Shown here: piece after piece, positions 30,505-38,653 of the stretch
How positions within the stretch are numbered: the first letter of the stretch is position 1
How the letters are laid out: every line of letters starts with the position of its first letter
NCBI GenBank assembly: GCA_963774155.1
Contig: CAVZDW010000008.1
Location: forward strand, 372,001-436,000
DNA: 64,000 nt
Reading direction: 5' to 3'
DNA from: DASSUW01 sp963774155
Lineage (GTDB): Bacteria; Actinomycetota; Thermoleophilia; Solirubrobacterales; Solirubrobacteraceae
Program-made: the position numbers and the translations under genes
The notes under the pieces: generated by a model
Told to the model about the DNA's origin: nothing
Database searches by the model: none
What the model saw: only the letters and a program-made list of their open reading frames with translations

Positions 30505-30530
30505 GTCATGCGAACATGCGTTCGCATGAC
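30505..30530. promoter_or_regulatory. LexA-box-like palindrome at the start of the 30526 gene
   Basis: Perfect 11-bp arms GTCATGCGAAC and GTTCGCATGAC around ATGC. The centre GCGAAC-N4-GTTCGC matches the Gram-positive/actinobacterial SOS box GAAC-N4-GTTC. The ATG at 30526 lies inside the right arm. Confidence 0.6.
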
Positions 30531-30876
30531 GAGTCAAGGCAGCCCGTACGCCCGCTTCCAACGCGCCCTGCGCATCGGCCGCCTCCCGCTCGTGCGGGCC
30601 GCCGCAGCCGAGCTCCCGCGCGTCGACCTCGACGACGCGCTGGCCATCTGCCTGCTCATCGAGGCGCAGGACGCCGAGCGCTTCGAGCGAGCCGCCGTCC
30701 GCTGGCTGGCCCGTCTCAGCCTCGAGGTCCCGACCGTGCGGATCGAGGACCTCCGCGCCGGGCTCGTGGCCTTCGAGGCGCTGCCGGAGAACCCGCTGGG
30801 CGCGCGGCAGGCCCTGGCGGACCTCTGCCTCCGCCACGGGCTGCAGCGCGCCGCCCAAGGGCTCGCTCCGGGGTGA
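30526..30876 (+). CDS. Small conserved hypothetical protein, possibly LexA-controlled
   Basis: 116 residues: MTSQGSPYARFQRALRIGRL, then AAAELPRVDLDDALAICLLI, AERFERAAVRWLARLSLE and NPLGARQALADLCLRHGLQ. All-helical, basic and acidic mix, no membrane segment. I recognise the sequence type as a widespread actinobacterial hypothetical but know no function. ATG 30508 would add six residues; both starts lie in the palindrome, so binding there would block transcription or initiation directly. The repeat element begins 3 nt after its stop. Confidence 0.75.
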   Translation: MTSQGSPYARFQRALRIGRLPLVRAAAAELPRVDLDDALAICLLIEAQDAERFERAAVRWLARLSLEVPTVRIEDLRAGLVAFEALPENPLGARQALADLCLRHGLQRAAQGLAPG

Positions 30877-30878
30877 GG

Positions 30879-31063
30879 GCCGAACCCCGGCATTGAAGGA
30901 GAGGGATCGGCCCTCGCCCTCTCGAGTGTCGAGTTTGATGCCGCAGCGGCACCAAAGTCGACAATCGACGCCCATTGTCGACTTTGTCAGCCCTGGGCCG
31001 ACAAAGTCGACACTCGGCAGACCGGCGCGGCCGGCGCTCTCGCTCCCTCACCCAGCGGGGTTG
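30879..31063 (-). mobile_element. MITE-like double-hairpin element, copy 2 (inverted)
   Basis: The core 30923-31016 is again 94 nt: hairpin B-type (30923-30967, inner stem GCCGC/GCGGC) then hairpin A-type (30972-31016, inner GTCAGCCC/GGGCCGAC). Read on the minus strand, order and spacing match copy 1 at 5887-5980. The outer flanks also match: GAACCCCGGCATTGAAGGAG at the left, and CTCCCTCACCCAGCGGGGTT at the right, which is copy 1's left end inverted. Fills the gap between two convergent genes. No coding sequence in it. Confidence 0.6.
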
Positions 31064-31083
31064 ACGTTCGTGAACGCCGCGGC

Positions 31084-31644
31084 TTAGCGGAGGTCGAGGA
31101 CCTTGGCGCCCCAGATCCAGTGGATCTTGGTGTCCCCGTAGCGGTCGACCCTCCGCCCCGGCAGCGGGTGGGTGTGCCCGTGGAGGACATGGCGTGGCTG
31201 GTGCTCGTCGACCCAGTGGCGCAGGCCCTCGAAGCCGATGTGGGCGGCGTCCTCGGGGTCGTCGTTGATCCCCAGCGGCGGGCAGTGGCAGAGCAGCACG
31301 TCGGCTCCCGGCAGCTTGCGCGCCAGCTTCGACGCCTCCTTCTGCGTGTACTGGTGCGTCGCGCCCTCGCGGTACTTCACGCAGCCCTCGAAGCCGGCGA
31401 CCGTGAGGCCGCCTCCGACCTGGGTGCGGCGGAGGTGCAGGTCCTCGATCTCCAGCTCGCGCAGGACGTGGTTCGGATCGTGGTTGCCGTGCACGCCGTA
31501 GCGGGGGACGCGGAGCGACATCAGCGACTCGATCCAGGCTCGGTCGAGGTCGCCGAGGCAGAACACGGCGTCGACGTGCATCTGCTTCGCCATCTCGGCG
31601 GGATCGACGGGCGGCCGCTTGTCGGCGAGCGCCAGGACGCGCAT
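31084..31644 (-). CDS. Metallophosphoesterase family protein
   Basis: 186 residues. Calcineurin-like motifs: VFCLGDLDRAWIE (GDxx), YGVHGNHDPN (GNHD), LLCHCPPLGIND and the metal-binding HVLHGHTHPLPG. The first metal motif D-x-H is replaced by ALADKR, as in some small family members. Ends KIHWIWGAKVLDLR. Overlaps the TetR gene upstream by one base (TGATG), so it is the second gene of that operon. Substrate unknown. Confidence 0.87.
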   Translation of the reverse strand: MRVLALADKRPPVDPAEMAKQMHVDAVFCLGDLDRAWIESLMSLRVPRYGVHGNHDPNHVLRELEIEDLHLRRTQVGGGLTVAGFEGCVKYREGATHQYTQKEASKLARKLPGADVLLCHCPPLGINDDPEDAAHIGFEGLRHWVDEHQPRHVLHGHTHPLPGRRVDRYGDTKIHWIWGAKVLDLR

Positions 31645-32273
31645 CAGGAGCGCAGGGCCGCGAGCCCGCCCTCGAGGAAGCGCAACGCGTCGTCGATGAA
31701 CACGGCGGGATCGGCGATCAGCGCGCGTGCCTGCTCGGGGTCCTGCTCGATGATCTCGTCCGCCGCATCGCTCGAGGCCTGCAGAGCGGCGACCGCCGCG
31801 GCGGCGACCAGGCGCGGGCGCAGCGCGTCGGCGCGCTCGTCGAAGTCTTCGGCGACGGCCTCGGCCAGCCGCCGCTCGAACCGGCGCATGTGCTGGAGGT
31901 CGCACGCGGCGACGGCGGGTGACTCGCGCCGCAGCCGGGCCTCGAGCTTCTGGTACTCGATATCGCCGGCGAGGTGCTGCGCGGTCTCGAGGATCCACGC
32001 GCGGAGGGCGGCGAGCGCCGTCATCCCGGCGGGCCGCTCGCTCATGGCGCGGTCGAACTCGGCGTACAGCGGCTCGAACTTGGCGAACACCGCCTCCTCC
32101 TTGGAGGCGAAGTAGGAGAAGAACGTGCGCGGCGCGATGTCGGCGGCCGCGGCGATGTCGGCGATCGTCGTCGCGTCGAAGCCGCGCTCGCTGAAGAGCG
32201 CCATCGCCGCGCGATGGATCGCCTCCCGCGTCTGCTGCTTCTTCCGTTCCCTCAGTCCCACCCCGGTGGACAT
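31644..32273 (-). CDS. TetR-family transcriptional regulator
   Basis: 209 residues. The N-terminal helix-turn-helix is complete: AIHRAAMALFSERGFDATTI, ADIAAAADIAPRTFFSYFAS and KEEAVFAKF. The C-terminal ligand domain is not one I can assign. TAGAAT (32286-32281) lies 7 nt before the ATG, and an imperfect palindrome at 32295-32323 covers the expected -35, so autoregulation is likely. It probably controls the phosphoesterase gene that follows it. Confidence 0.9.
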   Translation of the reverse strand: MSTGVGLRERKKQQTREAIHRAAMALFSERGFDATTIADIAAAADIAPRTFFSYFASKEEAVFAKFEPLYAEFDRAMSERPAGMTALAALRAWILETAQHLAGDIEYQKLEARLRRESPAVAACDLQHMRRFERRLAEAVAEDFDERADALRPRLVAAAAVAALQASSDAADEIIEQDPEQARALIADPAVFIDDALRFLEGGLAALRS

Positions 32274-32280
32274 GGTGTCG

Positions 32281-32323
32281 ATTCTATCGCTCCCTGCAAC
32301 AATGCAGCTGCTGCAAAATTACA
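32281..32323 (-). promoter_or_regulatory. TetR promoter (-10 TAGAAT) and imperfect operator
   Basis: TAGAAT on the minus strand at 32286-32281. Upstream, 32295-32323 is an imperfect inverted repeat, TGCAACAATGCAGC against TGCTGCAAAATTACA, with about eleven of fourteen positions symmetric. It is an AT-richer island in a GC-rich genome. Confidence 0.5.
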
Positions 32324-32337
32324 GCGAGCATCGCCGG

Positions 32338-33483
32338 TCAGTCCCGGTAGGGATCGAAGGTGTCCGCGCCGGCCATGGCGACTCCGATCGGCTCCAGGCG
32401 ATGGAGCACGCGGATCGTGTCGCCGTGGTCGGCCAGAACCTGGTCGAGCCGCTTGTAGGCGTCCGGCGCCTCGTCCGCGGCGCCGCCGCGGAGCTCGATC
32501 CCGCGCACGCGCAGGTCGGCCTGGACCGCGGTGAAGTCGATCAGCCCGGGCCGGCCCTTCTTGCCCTTCGCCTGTGTGCGGGAGAGCCGGCGACCGGCGC
32601 CGTGGACGGTGGAGAAGAAGGCCGCGCGCGCCTCCGGCGTGTCGGCGCCCTCGAGGATCACGCTCGGCTCGCCCATGGTCGACCCGACGAAGCCCTTCTG
32701 GCCCGGGAACGCCGGCGTGCAGCCCTTGCGGACGACCCACCAGTCCGCGCCGTCGTGCGACTCGCGCCACGCGAAGTTGTGGTGGTTGTGGACCGAGAAG
32801 GTGGCCTTTGTGCCGAGGATGTCGAGCACGCGCTCGACCACCACGTCGCGGCCCGCGGAGGCGTACTCGCCCGCGAGGGTCATGGCCGCGAGATAGTCCT
32901 GACCGAGCGCGGAGGTGGCCGGGAGGAGCGTCGGCGGCGCGTCCATGCCGCCCCGGCGCTCGCCGGCGAGTGCCAGGAACATGGTCGCCGTCTTGTGGCC
33001 GAAGCCACGCGACCCGAAGTGCACGCCGATCCAGACGAGGCCGTCCTCGTCCGCGAACAGGTCGACGTAGTGGTTGCCGCCGCCGACCGTCCCGAGCTGC
33101 TTGGCGGCGAGGTCGTAGAGCTCGCGCTGCTGAGCGACGTCGGCGGTGCGGACGGCATCCAGCACGGGATGGTCGACGGGCTCGTCGTTGCGGCGGCCGA
33201 CGCCGAACGAGATCCGCTCGGCGATCGTGTCCATGATGCGCGGCAGGTCCGCGGCGATGTCCTCCCGGCGCAGATCGGTCCGCACGGCCTTGTTGCCGCA
33301 GCCGATGTCGTAGCCGACACCCGACACCGAGAGGTGGTCGCGGTAGGCGACCGCGCCGCCGACGGGCTGGCTGTAGCCGACGTGCCCGTCGGCGCACAGC
33401 ACGCCTCGCGCGCCCGGCTCGGCTTCGATGCAGCGCGCGAGCTGCTCGATCGTGCGGTTGTCGTGGTGGCCGATGATCTGCAC
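32338..33483 (-). CDS. rtcB: RNA-splicing ligase RtcB family protein
   Basis: Joins RNA 2',3'-cyclic phosphate and 5'-OH ends using GTP and manganese. 381 residues. Visible: ADGHVGYSQPVGGAVAYRD, the metal cysteine in GYDIGCGNKAVR, GTVGGGNHYVDLF, VWIGVHFGSRGFG, SVHNHHNFAWRE, and the guanylylated histidine in STVHGAGRRLSR. The GTG start at 33483 is the only option near the conserved N-terminus. No archease or rtcA is adjacent. It may repair cleaved tRNA or rRNA. Confidence 0.93.
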   Translation of the reverse strand: MQIIGHHDNRTIEQLARCIEAEPGARGVLCADGHVGYSQPVGGAVAYRDHLSVSGVGYDIGCGNKAVRTDLRREDIAADLPRIMDTIAERISFGVGRRNDEPVDHPVLDAVRTADVAQQRELYDLAAKQLGTVGGGNHYVDLFADEDGLVWIGVHFGSRGFGHKTATMFLALAGERRGGMDAPPTLLPATSALGQDYLAAMTLAGEYASAGRDVVVERVLDILGTKATFSVHNHHNFAWRESHDGADWWVVRKGCTPAFPGQKGFVGSTMGEPSVILEGADTPEARAAFFSTVHGAGRRLSRTQAKGKKGRPGLIDFTAVQADLRVRGIELRGGAADEAPDAYKRLDQVLADHGDTIRVLHRLEPIGVAMAGADTFDPYRD

Positions 33484-33507
33484 GTGCGGTTCCGGCGACA
33501 GTAGGAC

Positions 33508-33554
33508 TTGACGCGGCTAACGGTGTTAGCTACTCTGGGCTAACAGTGTTAGCC
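33508..33554 (+). promoter_or_regulatory. Promoter with two tandem TetR-type operators
   Basis: TTGACG (33508-33513), 17-bp spacer, TACTCT (33531-33536). Operator 1, GCTAACGGTGTTAGC (33516-33530), fills the spacer. Operator 2, GCTAACAGTGTTAGC (33539-33553), covers the start region; centres are 23 bp apart. Both are near-perfect palindromes. The ribosome binding site AAGGAG follows. Confidence 0.8.
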
Positions 33555-33565
33555 AAGGAGATCTC

Positions 33566-33847
33566 ATGACCGGTCTGTGGCAGTTCTTCGCGTTCGGCGC
33601 CATGCCCGACATCGCCCTCTTCGCCGGTCTGGGCGCCGGCCTCGCCAAGGGCCAGCTCCACCCGCGCGCCGTGCCGCTCTACAACGCCCTGCACCGCTGG
33701 ATGGCTCCCGCCGCCTTCGCCGTCACGGCCGCCGTGCTGCTGCCCGCCGGCTTCCTCGTCGGCGCGGCTGCGTGGGGACTCCACATCGCCGTCGACCGGG
33801 TCGCCGGATACGGTCTGCGGACGCCCGATGGCTTCCAGCGAGGCTGA
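33566..33847 (+). CDS. DUF4260-type small membrane protein
   Basis: 93 residues. Hydrophobic segments around LWQFFAFGAMPDIALFAGLG and PAAFAVTAAVLLPAGFLVGA. The C-terminal signature HIAVDRVAGYGLRTPDGF matches the DUF4260 ending HIGxDRxxGYGLKxxxxF. Function unknown. ATG 33566 has a good Shine-Dalgarno AAGGAG 6 to 7 nt upstream. It is the first gene under the double TetR operator and overlaps the TetR gene by 20 nt, so the regulator probably responds to the same compound this protein handles (inference). Confidence 0.85.
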   Translation: MTGLWQFFAFGAMPDIALFAGLGAGLAKGQLHPRAVPLYNALHRWMAPAAFAVTAAVLLPAGFLVGAAAWGLHIAVDRVAGYGLRTPDGFQRG

Positions 33848-34346
33848 ACTCACCCCGCGTGCGCGGGAGATCGTGGCCGCCGCGCGGGAGCTGCTCGAGG
33901 CCGAGGGGCCGGAGGCGCTCTCGATGCGGCGCGTCGCCGAGCGCATCGGCATCCGTGCTCCGTCGATCTACAAGCACCTGCCGGACAAGCAGGCGCTCGA
34001 GGCCGCGCTCGTCACCGCCGGCTTCGAGGAGTGGGCCGCGGCCTTCGAAGGCGAGGAGGGCGCGGAGGCGCTGGCGCGCGCGTACCGCGGGTACGCCAAG
34101 GCGCACCCGCACCTCTACCGGCTGATGACCGAGCGGCCGCTGGCGCGCGACCGGCTCGCGCCCGGCGTCGAGGAGCGCGCCGCCGCTCCGATCGTGCGGG
34201 CCGTCGGCGGGGATCCCGACGTCGCGCGCGCCGTCTGGGCGTTCGCCCACGGCATGGCCATCCTCGAGCTCAACGGCCGCTTCCCGCCGGACGCGGACCT
34301 CGACGCCGCGTGGGCGGTCGGGATGGCGCGCATAATCGGCGCATGA
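33828..34346 (+). CDS. TetR-family regulator, probable autorepressor
   Basis: 172 residues. HTH: EIVAAARELLEAEGPEALSM, RRVAERIGIRAPSIYKHLPD and KQALEAALV. The C-terminal domain (ARAYRGYAKAHPHLYRLMTE, AVWAFAHGMAILELNGRF) is the TetR WHG-type ligand domain. It lies downstream of DUF4260 and overlaps it by 20 nt. The two GCTAAC-type operators upstream of DUF4260 are the natural target. Its stop overlaps the cupin ATG. Confidence 0.9.
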   Translation: MASSEAELTPRAREIVAAARELLEAEGPEALSMRRVAERIGIRAPSIYKHLPDKQALEAALVTAGFEEWAAAFEGEEGAEALARAYRGYAKAHPHLYRLMTERPLARDRLAPGVEERAAAPIVRAVGGDPDVARAVWAFAHGMAILELNGRFPPDADLDAAWAVGMARIIGA

Positions 34347-34804
34347 ACCTGCACACGGCCGAGTTCGAGTACGACGACACCGACCCCGAGGGCTACAAGG
34401 CGGGACTCGCGCGCCTCGGGCCGCTGGTCGGCGCCTCCGAGACCGGCACGAGCATCTACGAGATCCCGCCCGGTCAGAGCATCTGCCCGTACCACTACGA
34501 GTGGGCCGAGGAGGAGTGGCTGATCGTCCTCGCCGGCGAGCCGACGCTCCGGCAGCCCGAGGGAGAGCAGGTCCTCGCCGAGGGCGACGTCCGCTTCTTC
34601 CCGACCGGCCCCGCGGGCGCGCACAAGGTGACCAACGGCACCGACGCGACCGTCCGCGTGCTCATGTTCTCCAGCGTCAAGCACCCCGCGGCCAGCGTCT
34701 ACCCGGACAGCGACAAGATCGGGATCTTCACCGACCGCGACCGCACCGACAACGTCCTCGTGCGCCGCGAGAGCGGCGTCGACTACTACGACCGGGAGTT
34801 CTAG
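34343..34804 (+). CDS. Cupin-domain protein
   Basis: 153 residues, single cupin fold. Motif 1 region ICPYHYEWAEEEWLIVLAGE supplies the His and Glu ligands; motif 2 is FFPTGPAGAHKVTNGT with the last His. The C-terminal part SSVKHPAASVYPDSDKIGIF recurs in a family of cupins of unknown role. CATAAT at 34331-34336 lies 6 nt before the ATG, inside the TetR gene, so it may also be transcribed alone from a leaderless mRNA. Convergent overlap (CTAG) with the acyl-CoA dehydrogenase. Confidence 0.87.
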   Translation: MNLHTAEFEYDDTDPEGYKAGLARLGPLVGASETGTSIYEIPPGQSICPYHYEWAEEEWLIVLAGEPTLRQPEGEQVLAEGDVRFFPTGPAGAHKVTNGTDATVRVLMFSSVKHPAASVYPDSDKIGIFTDRDRTDNVLVRRESGVDYYDREF

Positions 34805-36177
34805 CCCTTGGGCTTCTGCGGCGGCGTGATGACCTTCATCGGCAGCTTCATCAGCGCCGGCGGCGTCTTCGCCGCGACCCGCATGGCCTTGCTCGCTGCG
34901 AGCGAGCGCTGCTTGGTGCCGCGCCCGAACGAGCGCCCGAGCGCCGGGCCGTCGGGCGGCAGCCGGTGGTGGAGCGGCGGTGCCGGGTCGGCCAGCGTGC
35001 GGCCGATGACCACGCGCTGGATCTCGCTCGTGCCCTCGAAGATCGTGTAGAGCTTCGCGTCGCGGTACCACTTCTCGACCGGCAGGTCGCGGACGTAGCC
35101 GTAGCCGCCGCAGACCTGGATCGCCTGCTCGGTGATCCGCACCGCGACCTCCGACGCCTTGAGCTTCGACATCGAGCCCTCGGCGTGGTGGTACTCCTGG
35201 TGCTGGGCGGCCATCCACGACGCGCGCCAGGTCAGCAGGCGCGCGGCGTCGAGCTCCATCGCCAGGTCGGCCAGCGGGAAGGAGATGCCCTGCTTCTCGA
35301 GGATCGGCTCCCCGAACGCCTCGCGCTCGGACGCGTACTGGCACGCGAACTCCAGCGCGGCGCGGGCGATGCCGAGCGCCTGGGCGGCCACCATCGGCCG
35401 CGTCTGCTCGAAGGCGCCCAGCGTCGAGGAGCGCCCGTTGCCGTTGCGGCTGTGCGCCTCGGCCAGCCGGCGCTCGAGCTTGGCATCGCCGCCGAGCACG
35501 TTCTCGGCCGGGATCCGGCAGTTCTCGAACTTCAGCTCGGCCGTGTGCGAGGCGCGGCAGCCGAGCTTCTCCAGCTTGCGCACCATCTGCAGCCCCGGCG
35601 TGCCGCCGGGGACGATGAAGAGCGCCTGCCCGCGGTGGCCGAGCTCCGGGTCGACCGTCGCGTTGACCACGTGCACGTTGGCGATGCCGCCGTTGCCGAT
35701 CCAGATCTTGTGGCCGTCGAGGACCCACTCGTCGCCGTCGCGGCGGGCGGTGGTGCGCAGGTTGCGGACGTCGCTGCCGCCCTCGGGCTCGGACACGCAG
35801 AGGGCGGCGAGCTTGAGGTCGCCCGGCTCGCCGAAGCACTCCGGCGCCCAGCGCAGGAGCTGCTCCGGCGTGGCGGCCTGGGCCACGGCCGACAACGCCA
35901 GGGCGGGCATGACGATGCTCAGCCCGATCCCCGCGCAGCCCCAGAACAGCTCCTCCATGAAGAGCGGGAGCGAGAGGCCGGTCGGGTCGCCGATCAGGTC
36001 GCGGTAGAAGAGCGGGTTGTAGAAGCCCTCCTCGGCCGCCGCCTCGAGCACCTCCCACGGGAACTCCTCCACGCGGTCGTGGTGCTCGGCGACCGGCCGG
36101 ATGACATCCCGTGCGAAGGCGTGCGTGCGCTCGACGAGATCCTGCTGCGCAGGGGTCAGGGAGAATCCGTAGCTCAC
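34801..36177 (-). CDS. Acyl-CoA dehydrogenase
   Basis: 458 residues, FAD enzyme oxidising acyl-CoA at alpha-beta. Motifs: LAALCVSEPEGGSDVRNLRT, DGHKIWIGNGGIANVHVVNA, GRSSTLGAFEQTRPMVAAQA, GYGYVRDLPVEKWYRDAKL, and the active-site segment TIFEGTSEIQRVVIGRTLAD, with the catalytic-type Glu. The C-terminal 50 residues are a Pro/Lys-rich extension (ending MKVITPPQKPKG). GTG start at 36177 overlaps the thiolase stop, so the two are translated from one mRNA. Confidence 0.93.
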   Translation of the reverse strand: MSYGFSLTPAQQDLVERTHAFARDVIRPVAEHHDRVEEFPWEVLEAAAEEGFYNPLFYRDLIGDPTGLSLPLFMEELFWGCAGIGLSIVMPALALSAVAQAATPEQLLRWAPECFGEPGDLKLAALCVSEPEGGSDVRNLRTTARRDGDEWVLDGHKIWIGNGGIANVHVVNATVDPELGHRGQALFIVPGGTPGLQMVRKLEKLGCRASHTAELKFENCRIPAENVLGGDAKLERRLAEAHSRNGNGRSSTLGAFEQTRPMVAAQALGIARAALEFACQYASEREAFGEPILEKQGISFPLADLAMELDAARLLTWRASWMAAQHQEYHHAEGSMSKLKASEVAVRITEQAIQVCGGYGYVRDLPVEKWYRDAKLYTIFEGTSEIQRVVIGRTLADPAPPLHHRLPPDGPALGRSFGRGTKQRSLAASKAMRVAAKTPPALMKLPMKVITPPQKPKG

Positions 36178-37391
36178 TTGGCACGCTCCACGATCGCGAC
36201 GACGCCCTGCCCGCCGGCTGCGCAGATGGAGACCAGCGCGCGGCCGGAGCCTCTCTCCGCCAGGAGCTTGGCCACGGTGGCGAGGATCCGCCCGCCGGTG
36301 GCGGCGAACGGGTGCCCGGCGGCCAGCGAGCCGCCCGCGACGTTCAGCTTCGAACGGTCGATGTCGCCGAGTGCCTTCAGCGTGGCGAGCACCTGGGCCG
36401 CGAACGCCTCGTGGATCTCGTAGAAGTCGAAGTCCTGCAGCGTCAGCCCGGCGCGGTCGAGCAGCCGCGGGATGGCGTGGACCGGAGCCATCAGCAACCC
36501 CTCGTCGCCGTTGATGTAGTCGACCGCCGCGGTCTCGGAGTGGGTCAGGTGCGCGAGCACGGGGAGGCCGCGTTCGGCCGCCCAGGCGTCGCTGCTCAGC
36601 AGCACCAGCGCGGCGCCGTCGGACAGCGGCGTCGAGTTGCCCGCGGTCATCGTGTCGCCGAACACCGGCTTGAGCTTCGCGAGCTTGTCGGTGCTCGAGT
36701 CCGGCCGCAGGTTCTGGTCGCGCTCGAGGCCGAGGTAGGGCGTGACGAGGTCGTCGAGGAACCCGCGCTCGTACGCGGCGGCCAGCGCCTGGTGGCTGGC
36801 CACGGTCAGCTCGTCCTGCTCCTCGCGCGTGATGCCCCAGCGCTCGGTGGTGATGGCCTGGTGCTCGCCCATCGACATGCCGGTGCGCGGCTCGGCGTTG
36901 CGCGGGATCTCGGGGACGATCTGGCCCGGCCGCAGGTGGCCGAGGAGCTTCAGCCGGCCGGGGACGCTCTTGGTCCGGTTGGCCTCCAGCAGCACGCGCC
37001 GCAGGTCCTCGTTGACGGCGATCGGGGCGTCGCTCGTGGTGTCGACGCCGCCCGCGATCCCCCAATCGATCTGGCCGAGCGCGATCTTGCCGCCGACCGC
37101 GAGCGCGGCCTGGAGGCCGGTGTCGCAGGCCTGCTGGATGTCGTAGGCCGGCGTGGCGTGGTCGAGCGCGCTGCCGAGCACGCACTCGCGGGCGAGGTTG
37201 AAGTCCCGCGCGTGCTTGAGCACGGCGCCGGCCACCACCTCGCCGGCCCGCTCGCCCTGCAGGCCGAAGCGCGCGACGAGCCCGTCGAGCGTGGCGGTGA
37301 GCATGTCCTGGTTCGAGGCCTCGGCGTACGGCCCGTTCGAGCGAGCGAACGGGATGCGATTGCCGCCGAGGATTGCGATCTTCTCTGGCAT
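36174..37391 (-). CDS. Acetyl-CoA C-acetyltransferase (thiolase)
   Basis: 405 residues from ATG 37391 (MPEKIAILGGNRIPFARSNG). Nucleophile Cys89 is in DIQQACDTGLQAA, the His in GGSLAAGHPFAATGGR, and the second Cys in SICAAGGQG. FYEIHEAFAAQVLATLKAL is also diagnostic. An extra 17 residues could be added from TTG/GTG upstream, but homology begins at this ATG. Pairs with the dehydrogenase for beta-oxidation and diverges from fabG, which completes the cycle with maoC. Confidence 0.94.
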   Translation of the reverse strand: MPEKIAILGGNRIPFARSNGPYAEASNQDMLTATLDGLVARFGLQGERAGEVVAGAVLKHARDFNLARECVLGSALDHATPAYDIQQACDTGLQAALAVGGKIALGQIDWGIAGGVDTTSDAPIAVNEDLRRVLLEANRTKSVPGRLKLLGHLRPGQIVPEIPRNAEPRTGMSMGEHQAITTERWGITREEQDELTVASHQALAAAYERGFLDDLVTPYLGLERDQNLRPDSSTDKLAKLKPVFGDTMTAGNSTPLSDGAALVLLSSDAWAAERGLPVLAHLTHSETAAVDYINGDEGLLMAPVHAIPRLLDRAGLTLQDFDFYEIHEAFAAQVLATLKALGDIDRSKLNVAGGSLAAGHPFAATGGRILATVAKLLAERGSGRALVSICAAGGQGVVAIVERAK

Positions 37392-37444
37392 CGTTGGCAA
37401 ACGTTCCCGTTCATCTGAGATTTCAATCGGGTATGCGGTCACAC

Positions 37445-38653
37445 ATGGCCGATCGATACCAGCAGTTCGCCGACTCGATTCCAGGACGGTTCATGGTCCG
37501 CCGCCTGGGATTGCCCCAGCCCACGCCGCTGCGCCGGGGGCCGGAGCTCTTCGGCGGCCCGGTCAAGCTCGGCGGCGCCACGACCCACCGTGAGCTCCTC
37601 ACGCGCCTCGGGTTCGAGCTCACCGACACCGCCGACACGTACTCGGCGGTCATCTTCGACGCCTCGCGGATCGAGCGCATCGAGGCGCTGCGCGAGGTCT
37701 TCGACTTCTTCGGGCCGGCGATCCGCTCGCTCGCGCCGAGCGGCCGTCTGATCGTCATCGGCAGAGATGGGATTCCCGCCCACCCCGCCCAGCGCGCGCT
37801 CGAGGGCTTCGTGCGCTCGGCCGGCAAGGAGGTCCGCCACGGCGCGACGGCGCAGCTCGTCTACGCCGAGCCGGAAGCCGACCTCGAATCGACCCTGCGC
37901 TTCCTGCTCTCCGGCCGCTCCGCCTACGTGTCCGGGCAGGTCATCCGGGTCGCGGCGGCCGAGCCGTCGCCCCCGTTGCCCACGGCGCTCGTCACCGGCG
38001 CCTCGCGCGGCATCGGCGCGGCCATCGCCGAGGTCCTGGCGCGCGAGGGCGCACACGTGATCTGCGTCGACGTGCCGGCCGCCGGCGAGGACCTCGTGGC
38101 CGTCGCCAACGCCGTCGGCGGCAGCGCGCTGCAGCTCGACGTCACGTCCGACCGCGCGCCCGCGGCGATCGCCGAGCGCAGCCCCGACATCGTCGTCCAC
38201 AACGCCGGCATCACGCGCGACCGGACGCTCGCGCGGATGAGCGACGACGACTGGGACGCGGTCCTCGGCGTCAACCTGGAGAGCATCGAGCGCATCAACG
38301 CGGCGCTCACGGACGTCTCGCGCATCGTCTGCGTGTCGTCGATGAGCGGCATCGCCGGCAACCGCGGCCAGGCCAACTACGCGACGAGCAAGGCGGGCGT
38401 GATCGGGATCGTCGAGGCGGGGCCACCGGACGGCGCGACGATCAACGCCGTCGCCCCGGGCTTCATCGAGACCCGCATGACGGCGGCGATGCCGCTGGCC
38501 ACGCGCGAGGCCGGCCGGCGCATGAACTCGCTCTCCCAGGGCGGGCTGCCGGTCGACGTGGCCGAGACCATCGCGTGGATGGCGGCGCCCGGCTCGGCGG
38601 GCGTCAACGGCAACGTCGTCCGGGTCTGCGGCCAGAGCCTGATCGGGGCATGA
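37445..38653 (+). CDS. High-molecular-weight 3-oxoacyl reductase (FabG4 type)
   Basis: 402 residues. The C-terminal half is a short-chain dehydrogenase: ALVTGASRGIGAAIAEVLAR (near 184), VHNAGITRDRTLARM, and the Ser-Tyr-Lys set CVSSMSGIAGNRGQANYATSK. The N-terminal half (residues 1-175) is a degenerate Rossmann domain typical of HMwFabG. Likely interconverts 3-oxo- and 3-hydroxyacyl-CoA. ATG 37433 or 37445 are both possible; TATGCG lies 7 nt before the second. Overlaps maoC by 4 nt. Confidence 0.9.
   Translation: MADRYQQFADSIPGRFMVRRLGLPQPTPLRRGPELFGGPVKLGGATTHRELLTRLGFELTDTADTYSAVIFDASRIERIEALREVFDFFGPAIRSLAPSGRLIVIGRDGIPAHPAQRALEGFVRSAGKEVRHGATAQLVYAEPEADLESTLRFLLSGRSAYVSGQVIRVAAAEPSPPLPTALVTGASRGIGAAIAEVLAREGAHVICVDVPAAGEDLVAVANAVGGSALQLDVTSDRAPAAIAERSPDIVVHNAGITRDRTLARMSDDDWDAVLGVNLESIERINAALTDVSRIVCVSSMSGIAGNRGQANYATSKAGVIGIVEAGPPDGATINAVAPGFIETRMTAAMPLATREAGRRMNSLSQGGLPVDVAETIAWMAAPGSAGVNGNVVRVCGQSLIGA

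Noticed and set aside
37392..37444. A LacI-type operator (GGCAAACGTTCCC) between thiolase and fabG
   Set aside because: Only the AACGTT core matches the sites near the LacI gene; symmetry beyond that is lacking, so chance is likely.
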